This document shows positions 24,426 to 36,979 of a DNA stretch of 64,000 nt, one piece after another. The position numbers and the translations under genes are program-made. Numbering within the stretch: position 1 is the stretch's first letter; each line of letters opens with the position of its first letter. Source of the stretch: Takakia lepidozioides (taxonomy: Eukaryota > Streptophyta > Takakiopsida > Takakiales > Takakiaceae); NCBI GenBank assembly GCA_030704615.1, contig CM060733.1:39432001-39496000 (forward strand), in the 5' to 3' direction. The notes beneath the pieces are model-generated. The model did no database searches, was not told the DNA's origin, and worked only from the letters and a program-made list of their open reading frames with translations.

Positions 24426-26727
24426 TACTTTGGACTAATTGTAAGTTCACACTTCTTTTCATTTTTCATTTTTAATTTCATATGACATGGTTGTGTGAAA
24501 GGTCAAAAATTTGTTAACCTATTATATGAAAGACATTTTCTCAAAGTTGTCTGTCACAGTGAAAATAAAAAAAGAATTAACATGTCACCAAAAAAATAGG
24601 GCTACCTGTCAAATGTTATGTTAGTAAAGTTGCTTCACCATATATCTCCGTTTGGAGAACGAAGACCTGTTCTCTAGTTCAGAAGTATGTGTATGGCATG
24701 TTAGTCCAAGAACAGACTTCTTTGTCTAAAGTTGGAAGTCTCAAGTAGGAAGACTTTTTCAGTCCAGTTGTGTCAGTTAGGTTTTCTCTGTCTCTGTCTG
24801 CCCAAACTGCGGGGCAAATGTCTTGTGAGTATATTTCTGCCTTTGTGCCTACTTTCACATATTTCCAACAACAGAGTAGCTTGGTTTTACTCTTTTGGGA
24901 GAAGGGCTCAGTCCTTGTGCTTGTGCTCCCAAAACATCAGACATGGTGGCTATCAACACCCAGATATAAAGGATTCCAACTGATCATATCAGGACCAGTT
25001 TGGTATTAAAAAATGGACATACCAGTCTAACACTGGTTCAAACCTCGAAAAATGCGGTACATACACTAGATGATTAAATACCTAAAAGTACCCGGTCCTC
25101 TGCTCCCCTATTCCCACATATATTACATTGCTGAAAGTGGGACGAGGGGACTCAAAGCGAAACCCGGGGGAGCGATCAGGCTTGGACAAGAGGGGTTGGG
25201 AAGTTGACATCGGGCCCTTAAAGACATTTAGTACAAGCTCTCGCATCCCGATCCGTAAGTCTCCAAGTGAACTCTTATCCTAAGTATGCCAAGTGTCACC
25301 TAAGTGTCAACCATGGATAACAGTTAAATATTCTTCTCATCTATCTAGCTACCGTGGATAAATAAGTTCATGATTTCTATTAGTCATTTTATTTATTCTT
25401 CTCAAATATGAATCATGGTAATGGCTCGGGGTTTTAGTTTCTTCCCCTTTATCAATAAAATTTCTTGAGGACTGTTCCTCCTCTTTGGGAAAGAGAAAAA
25501 AAAAAAACGCCCATGATTTACAAATATTATGAATTAAGTGATAAGTGCCAAATCTTGCTATGAATGGCTTTTTTCCTCTCCATGAAAATGCCTATGGTAC
25601 TCGAAGCTCATGTAGAGACACTTGGAATATTTGCCTCGTGACATAATTGGATATACCCCTGACATGCGCGACGATTTAATTTCCTTCTGTCCGCTTTCGA
25701 CACTGCATAGGCGGCAATCAAGATTACTATAGGCACAACTGCTTCGACCGAAGTCGCTTCACTAAGATGATACTGACGAGGTAGATACTAAAAATATGAT
25801 ATACCCGCCCAACATTGGTAATAACTCAGTTTTAAGTAAATGTGGACAAAAGGATGAAATCTGGACATTTGATAAATAATAATAAATAATCAATAGATAT
25901 GGAAATAATATTATATTCAGTATTGATAATTAATTAAAAATTATAATTTGGATTTTCAAGGATTGTTCGGAAACTAGCATGTTGTTCTTTGCAAAATAAA
26001 TAGCGAGACAGGGACTTGGCATTTGAGGAGGTCGCTTGTGATTACATTGATGGAGGGGAGATCTCCCATGCACTTGATAGGTAGTTTCTCGCAACTTACG
26101 CGAAACGTATCATTCGATTACTACATGATGGTTTAGGGGAGAGAAGACGAGAGGAGATCTCGTGAAAACATGACAAATGCATGTAAAATAAAAGCTTAAA
26201 AACCACAATGGCTCGTGCCTTGGAGATCTCCCGTCCTTGTTTTGAAGCACGCCTAGGTTTAGGAGTTAGAAAGCACATTCGTCATGTTGTTGGTTGTATG
26301 GTTTGCTGATCACCGGAGATCTCCTGTCCTTGTATTGAGTCATACCTCCATATGGTTCTGAAAGATCGTTCTGTTGGTTGTGCTCTGGTGTTTTATATTA
26401 ACGCTATCTCTATGTGCTTCCAGAGAGCAGATTCCGATCATGCATATTGTGCCTAGTTGAGTCATGGGCATGACTCCTTTATTATCCACATGTATTACAA
26501 TTACTGGATTGAATTATTACTATATATTAGGTAATATCTTTAAGGATTGTTTTTTTTTAACATTTTAATTTTAATTTTAAATTATGTAATTGGTTTTATT
26601 ATGTTTGAACTTTGTTGTGAATATTAATAATATCATTGTACATAATATGTTATCTACAAAATATGTACTCAAATAAGTAGAGCCCAAATGGGGAAGAGGC
26701 TCTTATTTTCACTAGCTTCGGCTGGCG

Positions 26728-26729
<2 letters not shown>
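24426..26729. other. AT-rich stretch without recognisable genes
   Basis: About 2.3 kb. No frame longer than 90 codons and none resembling a known protein. A GGTTCAAACC word at 25035 was checked as a tRNA/SINE B box and rejected. Confidence 0.5.

Positions 26730-26764
<35 letters not shown>
26730..26764. repeat. (TA)n microsatellite
   Basis: An uninterrupted run of about 17 TA units on the left side of the GC-rich block that opens the CAGACC-rich region. Confidence 0.95.
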
Positions 26765-26765
<1 letters not shown>

Positions 26766-26979
26766 TCAAATAAAGGGCACTTGACCGCCTCTCATTTTTA
26801 ATAATTGGGAGTTTATGTCGCGCGTGTGGGACAGGGCGCACAGACGCGGGGTCGCCCTCCCCCGCCCTGCCCACCCCCACCTGTCAGCCGTGCACCACGG
26901 TCGGCAGCCCCGCAGCCGCCCGCGGCCCTGCCCGCCCGCCCTCGCCGTTGGGTTCGCCCGCCATCGGGTCCCTAGTGGG

Positions 26980-27080
26980 TCTGCCCGGGATGGGTCTACC
27001 CAAGATCGGTCTGCCCGCTGCTGGCGCATGTCGTCTGGCAGACCACCCTAGACCGACACAGCAGACCCAGACCTACGTGG
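26980..27080. repeat. GGTCTG/CAGACC cluster in inverted arrangement
   Basis: Within 100 bases three GGTCTR words (GGGTCTGCC, GGGTCTACC, CGGTCTGCC) are followed by three in the opposite sense (GCAGACCAC, GCAGACCCA, CAGACC). It sits in a GC-rich block at the left border of the region in which the same hexamer recurs for the next 7 kb. Confidence 0.6.
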
Positions 27081-27510
27081 CGCGCATCTGCCCGTCCAGA
27101 TCCGGTTTTATCCAAACCGTCCGGATTTAGGGCATGCCATCGCACTTGCCAATCTCCTCAGACCCCCTTGTTTGTTTGTTTTTTTTCTCTGTTGTCGGTG
27201 TTGCTTGTTGTTGTTTGTTGTTTGACTGTTTAGAACCAACAGACTCGCCGGTTGTGAAGAATCCCTTTGCATGACTCCATGGACTCTCTGGCCATGTTAG
27301 AGTCCATCGTTTCAAGCCACAGCCTCTTTTGTTCATATGCTTCTACTATTTTTGCTTTGTTGTTCGCCTATTCGTGGGACTGTTTGAGCGCGGGGAAGTG
27401 AGTTACATTGAGTTTACAGTGCAGACTTGAATGGAAGTATTTAGGTCTTTGCTAATAAGTACGACTCATTTTAGCGGACAACAATTGAGAATTGGCCTTT
27501 CCTAACACCA

Positions 27511-30500
27511 TTGCAATTGAGTTACATGAGTGAAGAAGAAGAAACCCAAGGGCAGAACTTGGAAGTTGAAAACAGTTTGCAAATCTGGAAGTACAGGTTG
27601 AACGGTCCTCCCTTGGAAAATACATTTGTCCGGAATGAGGTTCGTGGTATTCGTGACTACATCCTGAGTCTGTATCCACGGTCGGCTGATCCCATTGCAT
27701 CAATTCAGGATGGTACCGCTGGCCGCGCAGCAGGCCTCCCTCCTGCTGCTGTAAAGGCTTTTGAGAGCGCCGGTCAAACTAGCAGAGCCAGCTCAGTGGA
27801 CATTTCTTCCGTGACCCGTCCTCCAGCGGACCTTTGTACCTCTTCAGCAGACCCTCAGCAGACCACATTGCGTGGTCGAACTGATTTCCCATTTGGCAGA
27901 CCATGGCGACCTCCACAGCGGTCTGCAACTGATGAGGACGACCCCACTCTTCCGAAGTTTCATTGTGGGGAAAGCAATCAGCATCTGGACTGGTACAATG
28001 AGCTTCACCGCATCGTCGTCTCTCGGTGGACCGTTGCTCCGCAGCACTCCTCAATGGAGTTCACGGCGGAGGAGGCCACCCGTGTTTTGGACAAAGCCCG
28101 TGAGTATGGAGTGACGCTTCTGGCAGAGGAGACTGAGCCACCGCTTATCGCGCAGCTCTTTCTCATGCACGACCCACGCCCACTGGAGATAAAGCACATG
28201 GCCATCGCCCACCCAATATTTGTCCGAAGCACTTAGCGAGCTTGACAGAGAGTGCTTTTGAGGAGATGGCAGATTGTTTCCTCCGTCGTCAATGGATGCA
28301 ATTTGGCAATTTCAGGTCTTACACCAAATTAAAAAAAGACCTACACAACTTGCGGATGGACCTGCTGCATGGAAGCGAAGAGGCTCGGGAAAGTATCACG
28401 CAAGACGCCATGATGTGGTTTGTGACTGTGCAAGAGCGTGCGATTTTCGACATTGCATGCAACAAACGACATGCTTTCCAAGTGCTCTGGAGCGGGTTTC
28501 CAGCAGAGGACCGTGTTGCAGCTCTGGGAGAGCTTGACGAGGCCTTCATGGATCGGCTGATGAAAGATATTGGGCTGTGGACCACAGTCCTAGATCATGG
28601 TAAGTCATCAGACCTAACAGACCTTTATTAACAGACCTTTAAACAGACCTTGTCGTTCACCACGAACGCAGACCTTCTGGCAGACTTTATGAACCATGAC
28701 CATGTATTCTTCCATTTGTTAGCAGACCAGGGATGAGTGCTTTGTTTTTGACGTGTTTGTGATATGTTGCAGAGTATAATCCAGAGGACGAGCTTGTTCG
28801 GAATGCTCTTGACCAGTACGCCAATGGCGCAAGGTTCTAGGAGTCCTCCGTGGCCATACTGGAGTCGAGTCACCCATTAAAAGTAGGCTCATTGGAGTTC
28901 GTACAACAGCAAACACACAGAACCCAACTCCCATGGAGACCCAGGAGGCCCGCAGCGAGCAGACCCTTCCCAGCAAACTCCCAAATACCGACATGTGAAC
29001 CAGCAGACCCCCGACTGGATTACGGAGAACAAGGAACAGCAGACCCCCGACTGGATTGCTAGTGATCCCAAGCCCGAGAATGTAGGTGACAAAAACTTTT
29101 CGTTGCCAAAACAGACTTTCGTGGAGGCATTGCACACCTTACCTGAAATTACCGGGGAGACCTTGGTTATGCAGACCTTTCCAAATAACAACTTCCACAA
29201 CACCGGACATGAGCAGACCTTTCCAGATCAGCGGGCACCCATCACCTTCCCAAAACAGACCGCTGCGGTGGAAAACAGACCTGGGCGGACCAGTGCAGGC
29301 CAGAGCACACCACAGCAAACCCGACAAGACCAGACAAGACCAGACCACACCAAATCAGACCAGACCACCCCACACCAGACAAGACAAGAGCAGACCACAG
29401 AAGACCATACCACACCAGACCAGACCAGAGCGAAGGACTCCAGACGATCCGAGTGCACAACAGACCATACCCCAGAAGACCAGACCAGACTGTATCAGAG
29501 CAGACATTTCCTGACCAGTGCAGACCTGATCAGATCTTGCTGGAGCAGAGGAAAGAAGATCAAACCTTGCAGGAGGACACCCTGCCTGGTACATTGCTTG
29601 ACAAATGCACCGCAGAAGTGCATCGCGACGCAGGTATGGACGCCGACACCTCACCATTCCAACATCAGCAGACCTTGTCATTGCAGGACATCAGACCATC
29701 TGAAGACCTGGCGATAACCCAGGAAGCAATGCCGATCCTCCCTGGCACTTACGAGTTGCCGAAAATGAGAGGAGCAATTCCTTTCCCCCCCACTGCAACA
29801 TCTGCTGAGAAGCAGAGAATGGTAGTGGACCTTATCTTTGCCACCAGACCTTCTAACACAGCACAGCCTGAACAGAACCGAGAAGGTGTCAGTGCTCATT
29901 TATCCATAGTACAGACCAATTCTGCAATTGCATCTATAGACTATGACTGTGACAGTTTGGTCGGTGACCTTCCCCATCTATTAGAGGCAGGGTCTACAGC
30001 AGATGACGATGCATCTTTGGCCGTTTTGCCGCTTACTTTTGTGGACCCCGACTCGTCTATAGACCCACTACTGGCAATAGACCAATCCGTTGATAGGGTG
30101 CTCCGCATGTTCGACCCCACAGCAGACCATTTATCAGACCTTGTCGAAACCCATGCCCATGTTTCTGTCCCTTCTCATTCTCTGGAACTAGTCACTGTAG
30201 TTGAAGATGTACCTGCCACAGGAGTGGCGCAATTGCAGACACCCACAGCGCCCACAAAGGTCTGATTCCATTGCATTTTTGCAGTGCATTTTTTTTTTCC
30301 CAGTGCATTTGGGTGGTCATTCCTAATGTTTTGTGGTCTGATATTCGTGTGAAGCTTATGGCGTCTGAGGTCTCAGCTTGTGGTCCATTGCAGGTGCTCA
30401 ACTTGGGGTCAAGCACAAAGGGTGTACCAGTAGTGATAACCCCCATCGTAGGGGCCAGTTCAACCCATGGGGTGCAGGAAGCGTCTAGAACAGGACCACA

Positions 30501-31911
30501 GAGTGTTAATAAACCCCAAGACAAAATCTTGTTGCGAAGCCGAGCTAGCCAGCTCCGGGAGGGTATGAAGGAGACGGCTGTTGCATTGGAAAAGAAGTTG
30601 GAGGAACCTGCTTCACCAAATAGAGCTGGGAAGAAGCGCATACCAGATGGCGTGGCAGACCCGAGGCTAAAAACAATTTCCCCCCAAAAAGCCGTTGCAA
30701 AAAAACCGAAGTCCGGAGTATACATAAGTGCTGACCGGAAGGTCTGCTTGGGAGTGGAGAGCGAAGTTGCGGAGCTCCGTAACAAACACAAGTAAGTGTC
30801 GATGGTCTGCTTGCGATGCTCTGAACACACCAACTCCATGGGTCTGCAGCAAAAAGGTTGTTTGGGTCTGCTTCATGGGTCTGCTGGGTCTGATGTGGCT
30901 GCCGTTCGTCCGCTCCATTGGCCTGCTCCATTGGTCTGGTCCTTGGGTCTGGTACTGTATCCGTTGTAGGTCTGGTCCTTCTGGCTGTGGTCCTTCTGGG
31001 TCCGCTAGCCCAGTTCTGTCGTGGTCTATCTTCGTAAAGGTTTTTTCCGAATTTGTGCAGGTTCACTGCCCGATTTGGCCCCACTTTCAACGCACATATC
31101 TCTGAGGGAAAAGCAATGTTGTACTTTTTTGAAAATGACCCACAGTTTGAGTGCAGTGTTGCCACCGAGGACCTCAAAGCCCTAGAGAAACAGGAATCCG
31201 AGGCTACAGACCAATTGCTTGAGTTGTGGTGTAGGTTTTATCAGAAGGATCTGGATGTTCAAGACATATAATGATGTTGTTATTTTGCCGACGTGGGTTT
31301 GGAGTGTAGTGAAGATTCACTAGAGTGCAGGTCAGGAACGGGTTCGCTCGCAGGTGGAGCACGGATTGACAATGCATCGTATGGGGAAGGACTTGAAGAC
31401 CTGCAAGTACATACTGGTACCAATAGTTGATGGGTAAGTGTTCTGCGTTCGTGCGTACCATTGTTTCTCTGCCCTTTATCATTGGTCCACCATCACTGGT
31501 CTGCAACATTGGTCTGCCCAGGTCTGCCCAGGTCTACCAGTCTGCTCAATGGGTCTGCGATTTTGATTTGCAGCTGTTCCCTTGTGCTGATGCGCTATGC
31601 GTTGTGGCAGGTCTCATTGGAGTTTGGTGATTATTGACCGGGTGCTCCGTTTGTTCACTCATCTGAACTCAATCAAGGAGATGCACAAACCCGTGGAGAT
31701 ATTGCCATGGGTTCGAAATGTGTATGGAGCATGTCTCGGCTTGGAGCCGCACACTGCGTCGTGGGACAAGGCCACTGCATTCAATTTTCATGTCCCTGAA
31801 GTGCCACAACAACCCTTCTCGTGGGAATGTGGCTTTTACGTCATGTCCTTTATCGAGGGGTTCTACGACTGGTTGAAGGGCGATCGTGGCAAAGGACTTA
31901 GAGAGAGATGA
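27511..31911 (+). pseudogene. Multi-exon Ulp1-like cysteine protease gene, MULE-associated
   Basis: Coding pieces join across GT-AG introns at about 28600-28772, 30260-30393, 30792-31060 and 31434-31610; the last restores VDG|SHW exactly in phase. The N-terminal part (27511-28599) is globular and unidentified, with a shift near 28225. The middle (28.9-30.26 kb) is disordered and Gln-Thr/Asp-Gln-Thr rich. The C-terminal part is a C48/Ulp1 peptidase: ILPTWVWSVV (about 31290), YILVPIVDG, SHWSLVIID (catalytic His), THLNSI with Asn where Asp is usual, VPQQP (Gln) and SWECGFYVM (catalytic Cys, codon 31828). Shifts near 28838 and 31270 and a TAG near 31320 suggest decay, though assembly error is possible. 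Ulp1-domain genes are known passengers of plant Kaonashi-type MULEs, and a MULE transposase follows on the other strand. Confidence 0.6.
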
Positions 31912-32110
31912 AAGCCGTTTACCTCAAAGTGGTTTACATTCCGCTATGCTTGCAGGCAACGCCTAAAGTGTGTTGAGTACATTTTGAAAGCACTCAGTAT
32001 TATGGAGAAGTTGTAGAGAGGCAGTTGTCATCTAGGAAGATGTCGGATGTGTTAGACTCTTCCGATGTCCGGGTTATTTCATCTAGGCCGAGCAATAAAT
32101 GAAAATTTAC

Positions 32111-32771
32111 TCATGTGGTCTGTGGTGCAGGTCTGTTCATTTTTATATATGATGTGTCTATTCACTTTTGTGGATCATTTCATTAGTCTGCTGTCGTGGT
32201 CTACTGCTAAACATTTCTGGTCGATGTTTTGTATTGAGGAGTGCTCCACGTGGTCTGCTTGTGAACCGATGTATGCAGTACTCCTGGCCGTGGTCTGCTG
32301 CTGAACTGATGTTATTGGTCTGCTACTTCCACGGAGTCGAGTGTACTGTCTTGGTCTACCCCTGTACTGTATTGGTCTGCTTCATGTGGTCTGTGGTGCA
32401 GGTCTGTTCATTTTTATATATGATGTACAATTTTGTGGAACATTTCATTAGTCTGCTGTCGTGGTCTACTGCTTAACATTTGTGGTCGATGTTTTGTATT
32501 GAGTACTGCTCCACGTGGTCTGCTGGTGAACCGATGTTATTGATCTCTCGATGTATGCAGTACTCCTCACCGAGGTCTGCTGCTGAATTGATGTTATTGG
32601 TCTGCTACCTCCACGGAGTGGACTTAGTTTGGACCATGGTTGTTGGTCTGCTCCATGAGATAGTGGTATACTAAATTCGGTGGTCGTCTGAATGTGGGGC
32701 ACAGGTCAGACCCATCGTTAGTCGAGTGTACTGTCTTTGTGTACCCCTGTACTGTATTGGTCTGCTTCATT
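32111..32771 (+). repeat. 271-bp tandem repeat, about 2.3 copies, GGTCTG-rich
   Basis: Units start at 32111 and 32382 with TCATGTGGTCTGTGGTGCAG, and a partial third begins near 32717 (CGAGTGTACTGTCTTTG). Each unit contains many GGTCTGCT/GGTCTAC words. It lies between the Ulp1-like gene and the convergent transposase; no protein is expected here. Confidence 0.85.
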
Positions 32772-33001
32772 GAGCTATGCTTGCTTCATTACTTTACTAC
32801 ATTTGTTTACTGGTTCTCTTTGGCTCATTTATTGACTTCATTGGTCTCCTTCATCAAACCTTTAAAAAGCACATTAAGGGAGTCGCAGATGCTCTGCCGC
32901 ATTGGTCTACTACAAGTGAGTGTTGGTCTACCGCATGGTCTGCATTGGACAACTGCAGGTGAGAATTGGTCTACCACATTGGACAACTGCACGTCCTTTC
33001 C

Positions 33002-34277
33002 TTAGTTAGATTGATCCTTCTTTCTCAGTTCTGGACGATGAGACACCCGCCTCAGAGCCGAGTAAATATGGCTAACAGGGGGAAGGGTAGACACACGTTT
33101 CCCCCCATTTAGTTTCATTTTCCGCTGAGCTTGAAAATGTTCCGCAAAATCTTTTTTCCTCTTCAATGACATATTGTTGTTGTCTTTTACACGATTGAAC
33201 GCTCGTGCTGCAGCTGGGTGTAACATGCCGGAATCTTTTTTGACGAGGATGTCCTGCATCTACCCTCGGCAAACACGCACCGCAGACAAGCAATGGTGTA
33301 TAAGGTATGCGTCGTTGTGTACAAGGTCAAGCTAGTCGGTTATCTCCCGTTTCAAAATAGCTTCCAACAGGTCTGACGTGAGCAACAACTTTGCCGTGTT
33401 CGGGGTTGCGCTTGCACGCACATTGTCATTACCGCTTTCGAGCTCTGCCATGTCGTCATGTTCGTCCAAATTCTCCAGCCCACCGTGAACAGTACCGAGA
33501 TGGGAACCACATGTCCGGACAATGAGACCGTCTTGCAGGTCTGGTTTTAGCAACTTTATGACCCGAACCTAGTGCTTGCACAGATTGCCTTTTAGCGCCC
33601 ACGGGCAGGTGCAGCAGGCCCACTGCGACTCTGGATTGAACACGGTGTACGTTGTATGCGGATCGGAGGAACTGATCACGTATGCAGGCTGCCCAGGCGC
33701 TGCAGGCAAAGTCGCACGTGAAAGAGGTATGTCACGGGCTGCACATATTGCACTGGAAATGTGTTTTTCCTGTTTATCGTTGCGAATAAACCCATGCGTC
33801 TTCAGATGAATGTTGTACCAGTAGTGGACCAGTACACACCCAGTCAACTCCCATATGAGCCAATCGGCTCTTCGACCGGTCATTTTGCCTTTGCCCATAT
33901 TAAGTCTCGCCTTTAAGTTTCCATGGTATGCCTCGATGTTTGCATTAGTATCTTGGCTTGCATGTGGAATGTTGCGGGCAGCCGTACACCACATAGCGAT
34001 TTTGGGAACCCAGTACACATGAATGTAGTGGAGGAACAACTGACCAGCAGGATATTTCTTTTTCATTGCCTTCAATTTTTTCTTAACCCATTTCACAGCT
34101 TCGTCTTCTTTTTGTGGTCCACCTCTGCAGTACATAAGGTCGCCCATATCTGCCAACAGTTTCGAGGATGTTCCCGGATCACTGATTTTCTGGCATGATT
34201 GCTTGACCTAGGCCTTCCGTACATGCCAAAGGCAAAGGAAAATGCATACTCCTGTGAACTTCATATGACCCTATTTC
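33002..34277 (-). pseudogene. MULE (Mutator-like) transposase relic with SWIM zinc finger
   Basis: Read right to left, the frame opens with FLCLWHVRKA followed by TAG where Trp is expected (about 34220). It continues to KLLADMGDLMYC, HVYWVPKIAMWC, DTNANIEAYHGNLKARL (the conserved C-terminal part of the MULE transposase core) and a SWIM finger CCTCPWALKGNLCKH at 33612-33569. A TAG at 33566-33568 interrupts KH-VRVIKLLKPDL; reading through it, the frame runs on to 33332 (CGSHLGTVHGG, then an acidic tail), with a further piece at 33259-33002. The N-terminal catalytic half is missing. Two nonsense codons make it inactive. The gene converges with the Ulp1-like gene, as expected for one composite MULE. 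Confidence 0.72.
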
Positions 34278-34455
34278 CATGCCTCCTAACCCTATTTCCG
34301 TGGACACACAATGATCCGCTCATGCTTTTTTTTTTTTCCACTCATGCTCATGCCGCTCATGAAATAGCAGCCCCCCCCCTATGGTCTGCCCTATGGTCTA
34401 CCCTATGGTATGCCTTATGATCCGTTCTAGGGTCTGCTATATGGTCTGCCCTATT

Positions 34456-34956
34456 TGGTCTCACGCTTGTGGCAGTGCTGAATACGAATGCCCGGTTCAG
34501 GCACTTCAGACTTTGTGGCCGCATGCAGGTCTTTCTTATCGTAAGGATCGGTTGCTCGCTCACCTCGGCTATAAAGGTGTGAAGAGCGCTGGGGTGGGTT
34601 TATGCCCTAAAGCATCTATGCGGGTAAAAAGCCACTTTGCCGAGTGTGGAAGCAATATTTCAATGTCTTTGGATCTGGACATGACCTCTGAGCAAAACAC
34701 TCAATCTTCCCGTCAGGATGCCCCGATTAGTATCCAGGGCGACTCTTGTGAGGCTTCAGGTGTCTTTGGACAAATGGGTTGTGCCGGAGCAACACCTGCT
34801 TCAACACCTCTTTGTACCCCTACACTTCAACGGAGTACAGGATTACGGCAGCAATCCATGCAAGAAGGTCTTAACTTGTCTGCGAAAAGACAGTTGGATG
34901 CATTTCTGTACTTAAATACTTATAAATATTTGAAATATTGTGTTCATAAAACTTAG
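34456..34956 (+). other. Unidentified ORF at the right end of the CAGACC region
   Basis: An open frame of about 165 codons follows a cluster of ATGGTCTGCCCT words (34380-34460), with a possible acceptor (GCATGCAG) at 34527. It includes YRKDRLLAHLGYKGVKSAGV and a Ser/Thr/Gln-rich tail. No family recognised. It may be a last exon of the neighbouring element or host sequence beyond the MULE. Confidence 0.3.
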
Positions 34957-35560
34957 AATGTTTTGTATTGCTAGATATGCAATGCAATGTTATCAATAAA
35001 AAATCACAAGGATGCGATAAACGAAATATAAAAGATTATATAACATCATTTATAAATAGGTATAAGTTCTAACAATTTAATTTTCATTTCTACAATGTAC
35101 ATGACACATGTACCCCCAATTTATAATAAGTATATCATATAACCAAGATGAAGTACTTATACAAACAAGCAACATCACAAAATATATAAATATGTATACA
35201 TATTGCAAATGACAACATGTCACTTGTAAATATTGTGTGCTTTTTCTTCATGGAGTTATTGTCTCCTCCACTAGACTACACAAAGCAATGCCCAACCACC
35301 TAAATCCCAAAAATAATGTTTCTTTGCACATAGAAGTACTAAAACCCAAAAGTAAATGAATGGGCGGGGTCTACCTATATCACATGGCTAGAAATGACAT
35401 ACAGTTCAATTTAAAAACTCTTCTTCAATTAATGTTTACCTTATGGCCCTGTTTAGGTTAATTTTTTCCTCTATCTTTTAAATTTGAGTAACTCGACCTT
35501 TGTCCCGTACATTTTATTGCAAATTTTATGGCAAGCCACATCTATACAAGTGTGTCCTAA
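34957..35560. other. AT-rich spacer
   Basis: Strongly AT-rich 600 bases with A/T runs and short ATATAT-like words. No coding frame recognised. Confidence 0.5.
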
Positions 35561-35582
35561 CTGTCATAGCCGGAATGGGCAC

Positions 35583-36940
35583 TACTCTCCTACACCCTCC
35601 GAGGAACTTGCCCCACCTTCCTCCTCATCCCCCTCATCCCCCCTATCCTCCGAGCTCTTTGATGCATCAGTTCCACTATGCCTCTCAAAAATTCCGTCCT
35701 CTCCTTGGGGGACTGTCCACCTCACCTCTTGGGAATCTTCTGCCTCTTCTCCCCCACTTTCCTCAGCAGAATCCAAGACAAATCTACGAGCCTGACGGGC
35801 TCTAATAGCTGCTGCCTCCTCCCTCATCTTCATTTTCTTGAGGCTTGCCTCGTCTAAAATCTGTTGTACACGACTAGGTTCGGAAGACCTCCTAATGGAC
35901 ACCGAAGCAAGCCGGGCAGCATAAGTAGGAAGGATGTAGTCCCTTCTGGACTAGGCATGAAATCCCCCCTGGCAAAAAAATGCACGTTCCTCCTGCCCAT
36001 GAACTGCGGTGTAGACGTCCCTCCTGCAGTACTTGGCATCCTGCGGTAAGAACAAATCCACTTTAAGAATGTCAATACCAGCAGAAGCAAAAAGGGTCTT
36101 TCAATGAAATAAGAGCGCGAAGGGAGGTGCCTCAGGAAATCAGGAAACAACTTACAATGCGACCACTCACTCGTAAACCAGGGGCTCCTCGGCCTCGATC
36201 CCAACTTGTACCTCCCCCTGCTCCTTGTCGGATTCTTCCTCATCCTCCGAGGATGCCTCTTCCTCTTTCGGCAAACGGTCAGCCGCTGCATGTTCGGAGT
36301 TGTGGAGGGCAGTATCTAGCTTGAAGGCGAAGACATGCCTGTCGGACAACGTCCCTGCCCACATTGAAGCACCTGAGGGACAAAGCGGGCGGTTAGTAGC
36401 ATGCGGCATGCAATTGCAATCGGGCCAGGGGACAAACCGTGCACGTGAAGGCTTACCCGTGCCGCATGCCTCAAACATGGGTAACAGGGTCCACAACGGC
36501 ATCAACAAGACGATCCTCGTTGTGGAATTTGAACGTAGACCCTCTCTTCACAAAACAATATGCCTCAAACACCAATGTCTGCACATCCAACAAAAGAGGG
36601 ATCAACTCCAGGGTCTAGTTCAGATACACCACAATATGAAGTGAATGCAATAGTTTGATAACTTACACTCTAGCCCTCTGTTCGCAACCCCTGCGTATTG
36701 ATGCATAACCATTTTTTGAGGAGGACCGGGGTGACACTTTTCGGTGTCAACCTTGCCACAACATTGTCTGTGGTCTTCCCTCTTGTGGCAAGGACCACAA
36801 ATACATCCACCGTCATCCAGGAGCATCCCCGCCAACCCAAACCCGGCTCTCTAGTAGTCCTCAGTAAACCTGTTCCAGGTGGGCACACCATCCAGGCCCT
36901 CCAGCAGCTCCCCATCTGGAATATCGAGGAGAATCATATC
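35583..36940 (-). CDS. Unidentified multi-exon gene, 3' exons (acidic C-terminus)
   Basis: Minus-strand exon-like pieces run downstream. The first is 36940-36660, with ELLEGLDGVPTWNRF and a Cys/His-rich stretch (GGCICGPCHKREDHRQCCGK) but one TAG. Next are 36600-36495 (VFEAYCFVKRGSTFKFHNED), 36350-36172 (HAAADRLPKEEEASSEDEEE) and about 35935-35583, ending in a Lys/Glu-rich then acidic Ser/Glu-rich tail. The zinc-ligand-like region and the acidic tail suggest a nuclear protein, but no known domain is recognised. Exon borders are tentative. It is the end of a gene whose earlier exons lie at 36.98-39.03 and 50.45-51.61 kb. Confidence 0.4.
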
Positions 36941-36951
36941 GCAGGCTCTCT

Positions 36952-36977
36952 CCCCCCCCCCCCCCCCCCCCCCCCCC
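36952..36977. repeat. Poly-C run of about 26 bases
   Basis: An uninterrupted C homopolymer inside an exon-like stretch of the minus-strand gene, where it would give a Gly run and probably breaks the frame. Such a length is hard to sequence, so its exact size is uncertain. Confidence 0.9.
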
Positions 36978-36979
36978 GA

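Noticed and set aside
25035-25044. GGTTCAAACC as tRNA gene or SINE B box
   Set aside because: No matching A box or tRNA fold could be found upstream; the word can occur by chance.
29228-29681. Minus-strand ORFs rich in VWSGLVWSG
   Set aside because: They are the antisense reading of the CAGACC repeats in the Ulp1-like gene.
32065-32476. ORFs in the GGTCTG tandem repeat
   Set aside because: They follow the 271-bp repeat and contain no recognisable domain; most likely non-coding.
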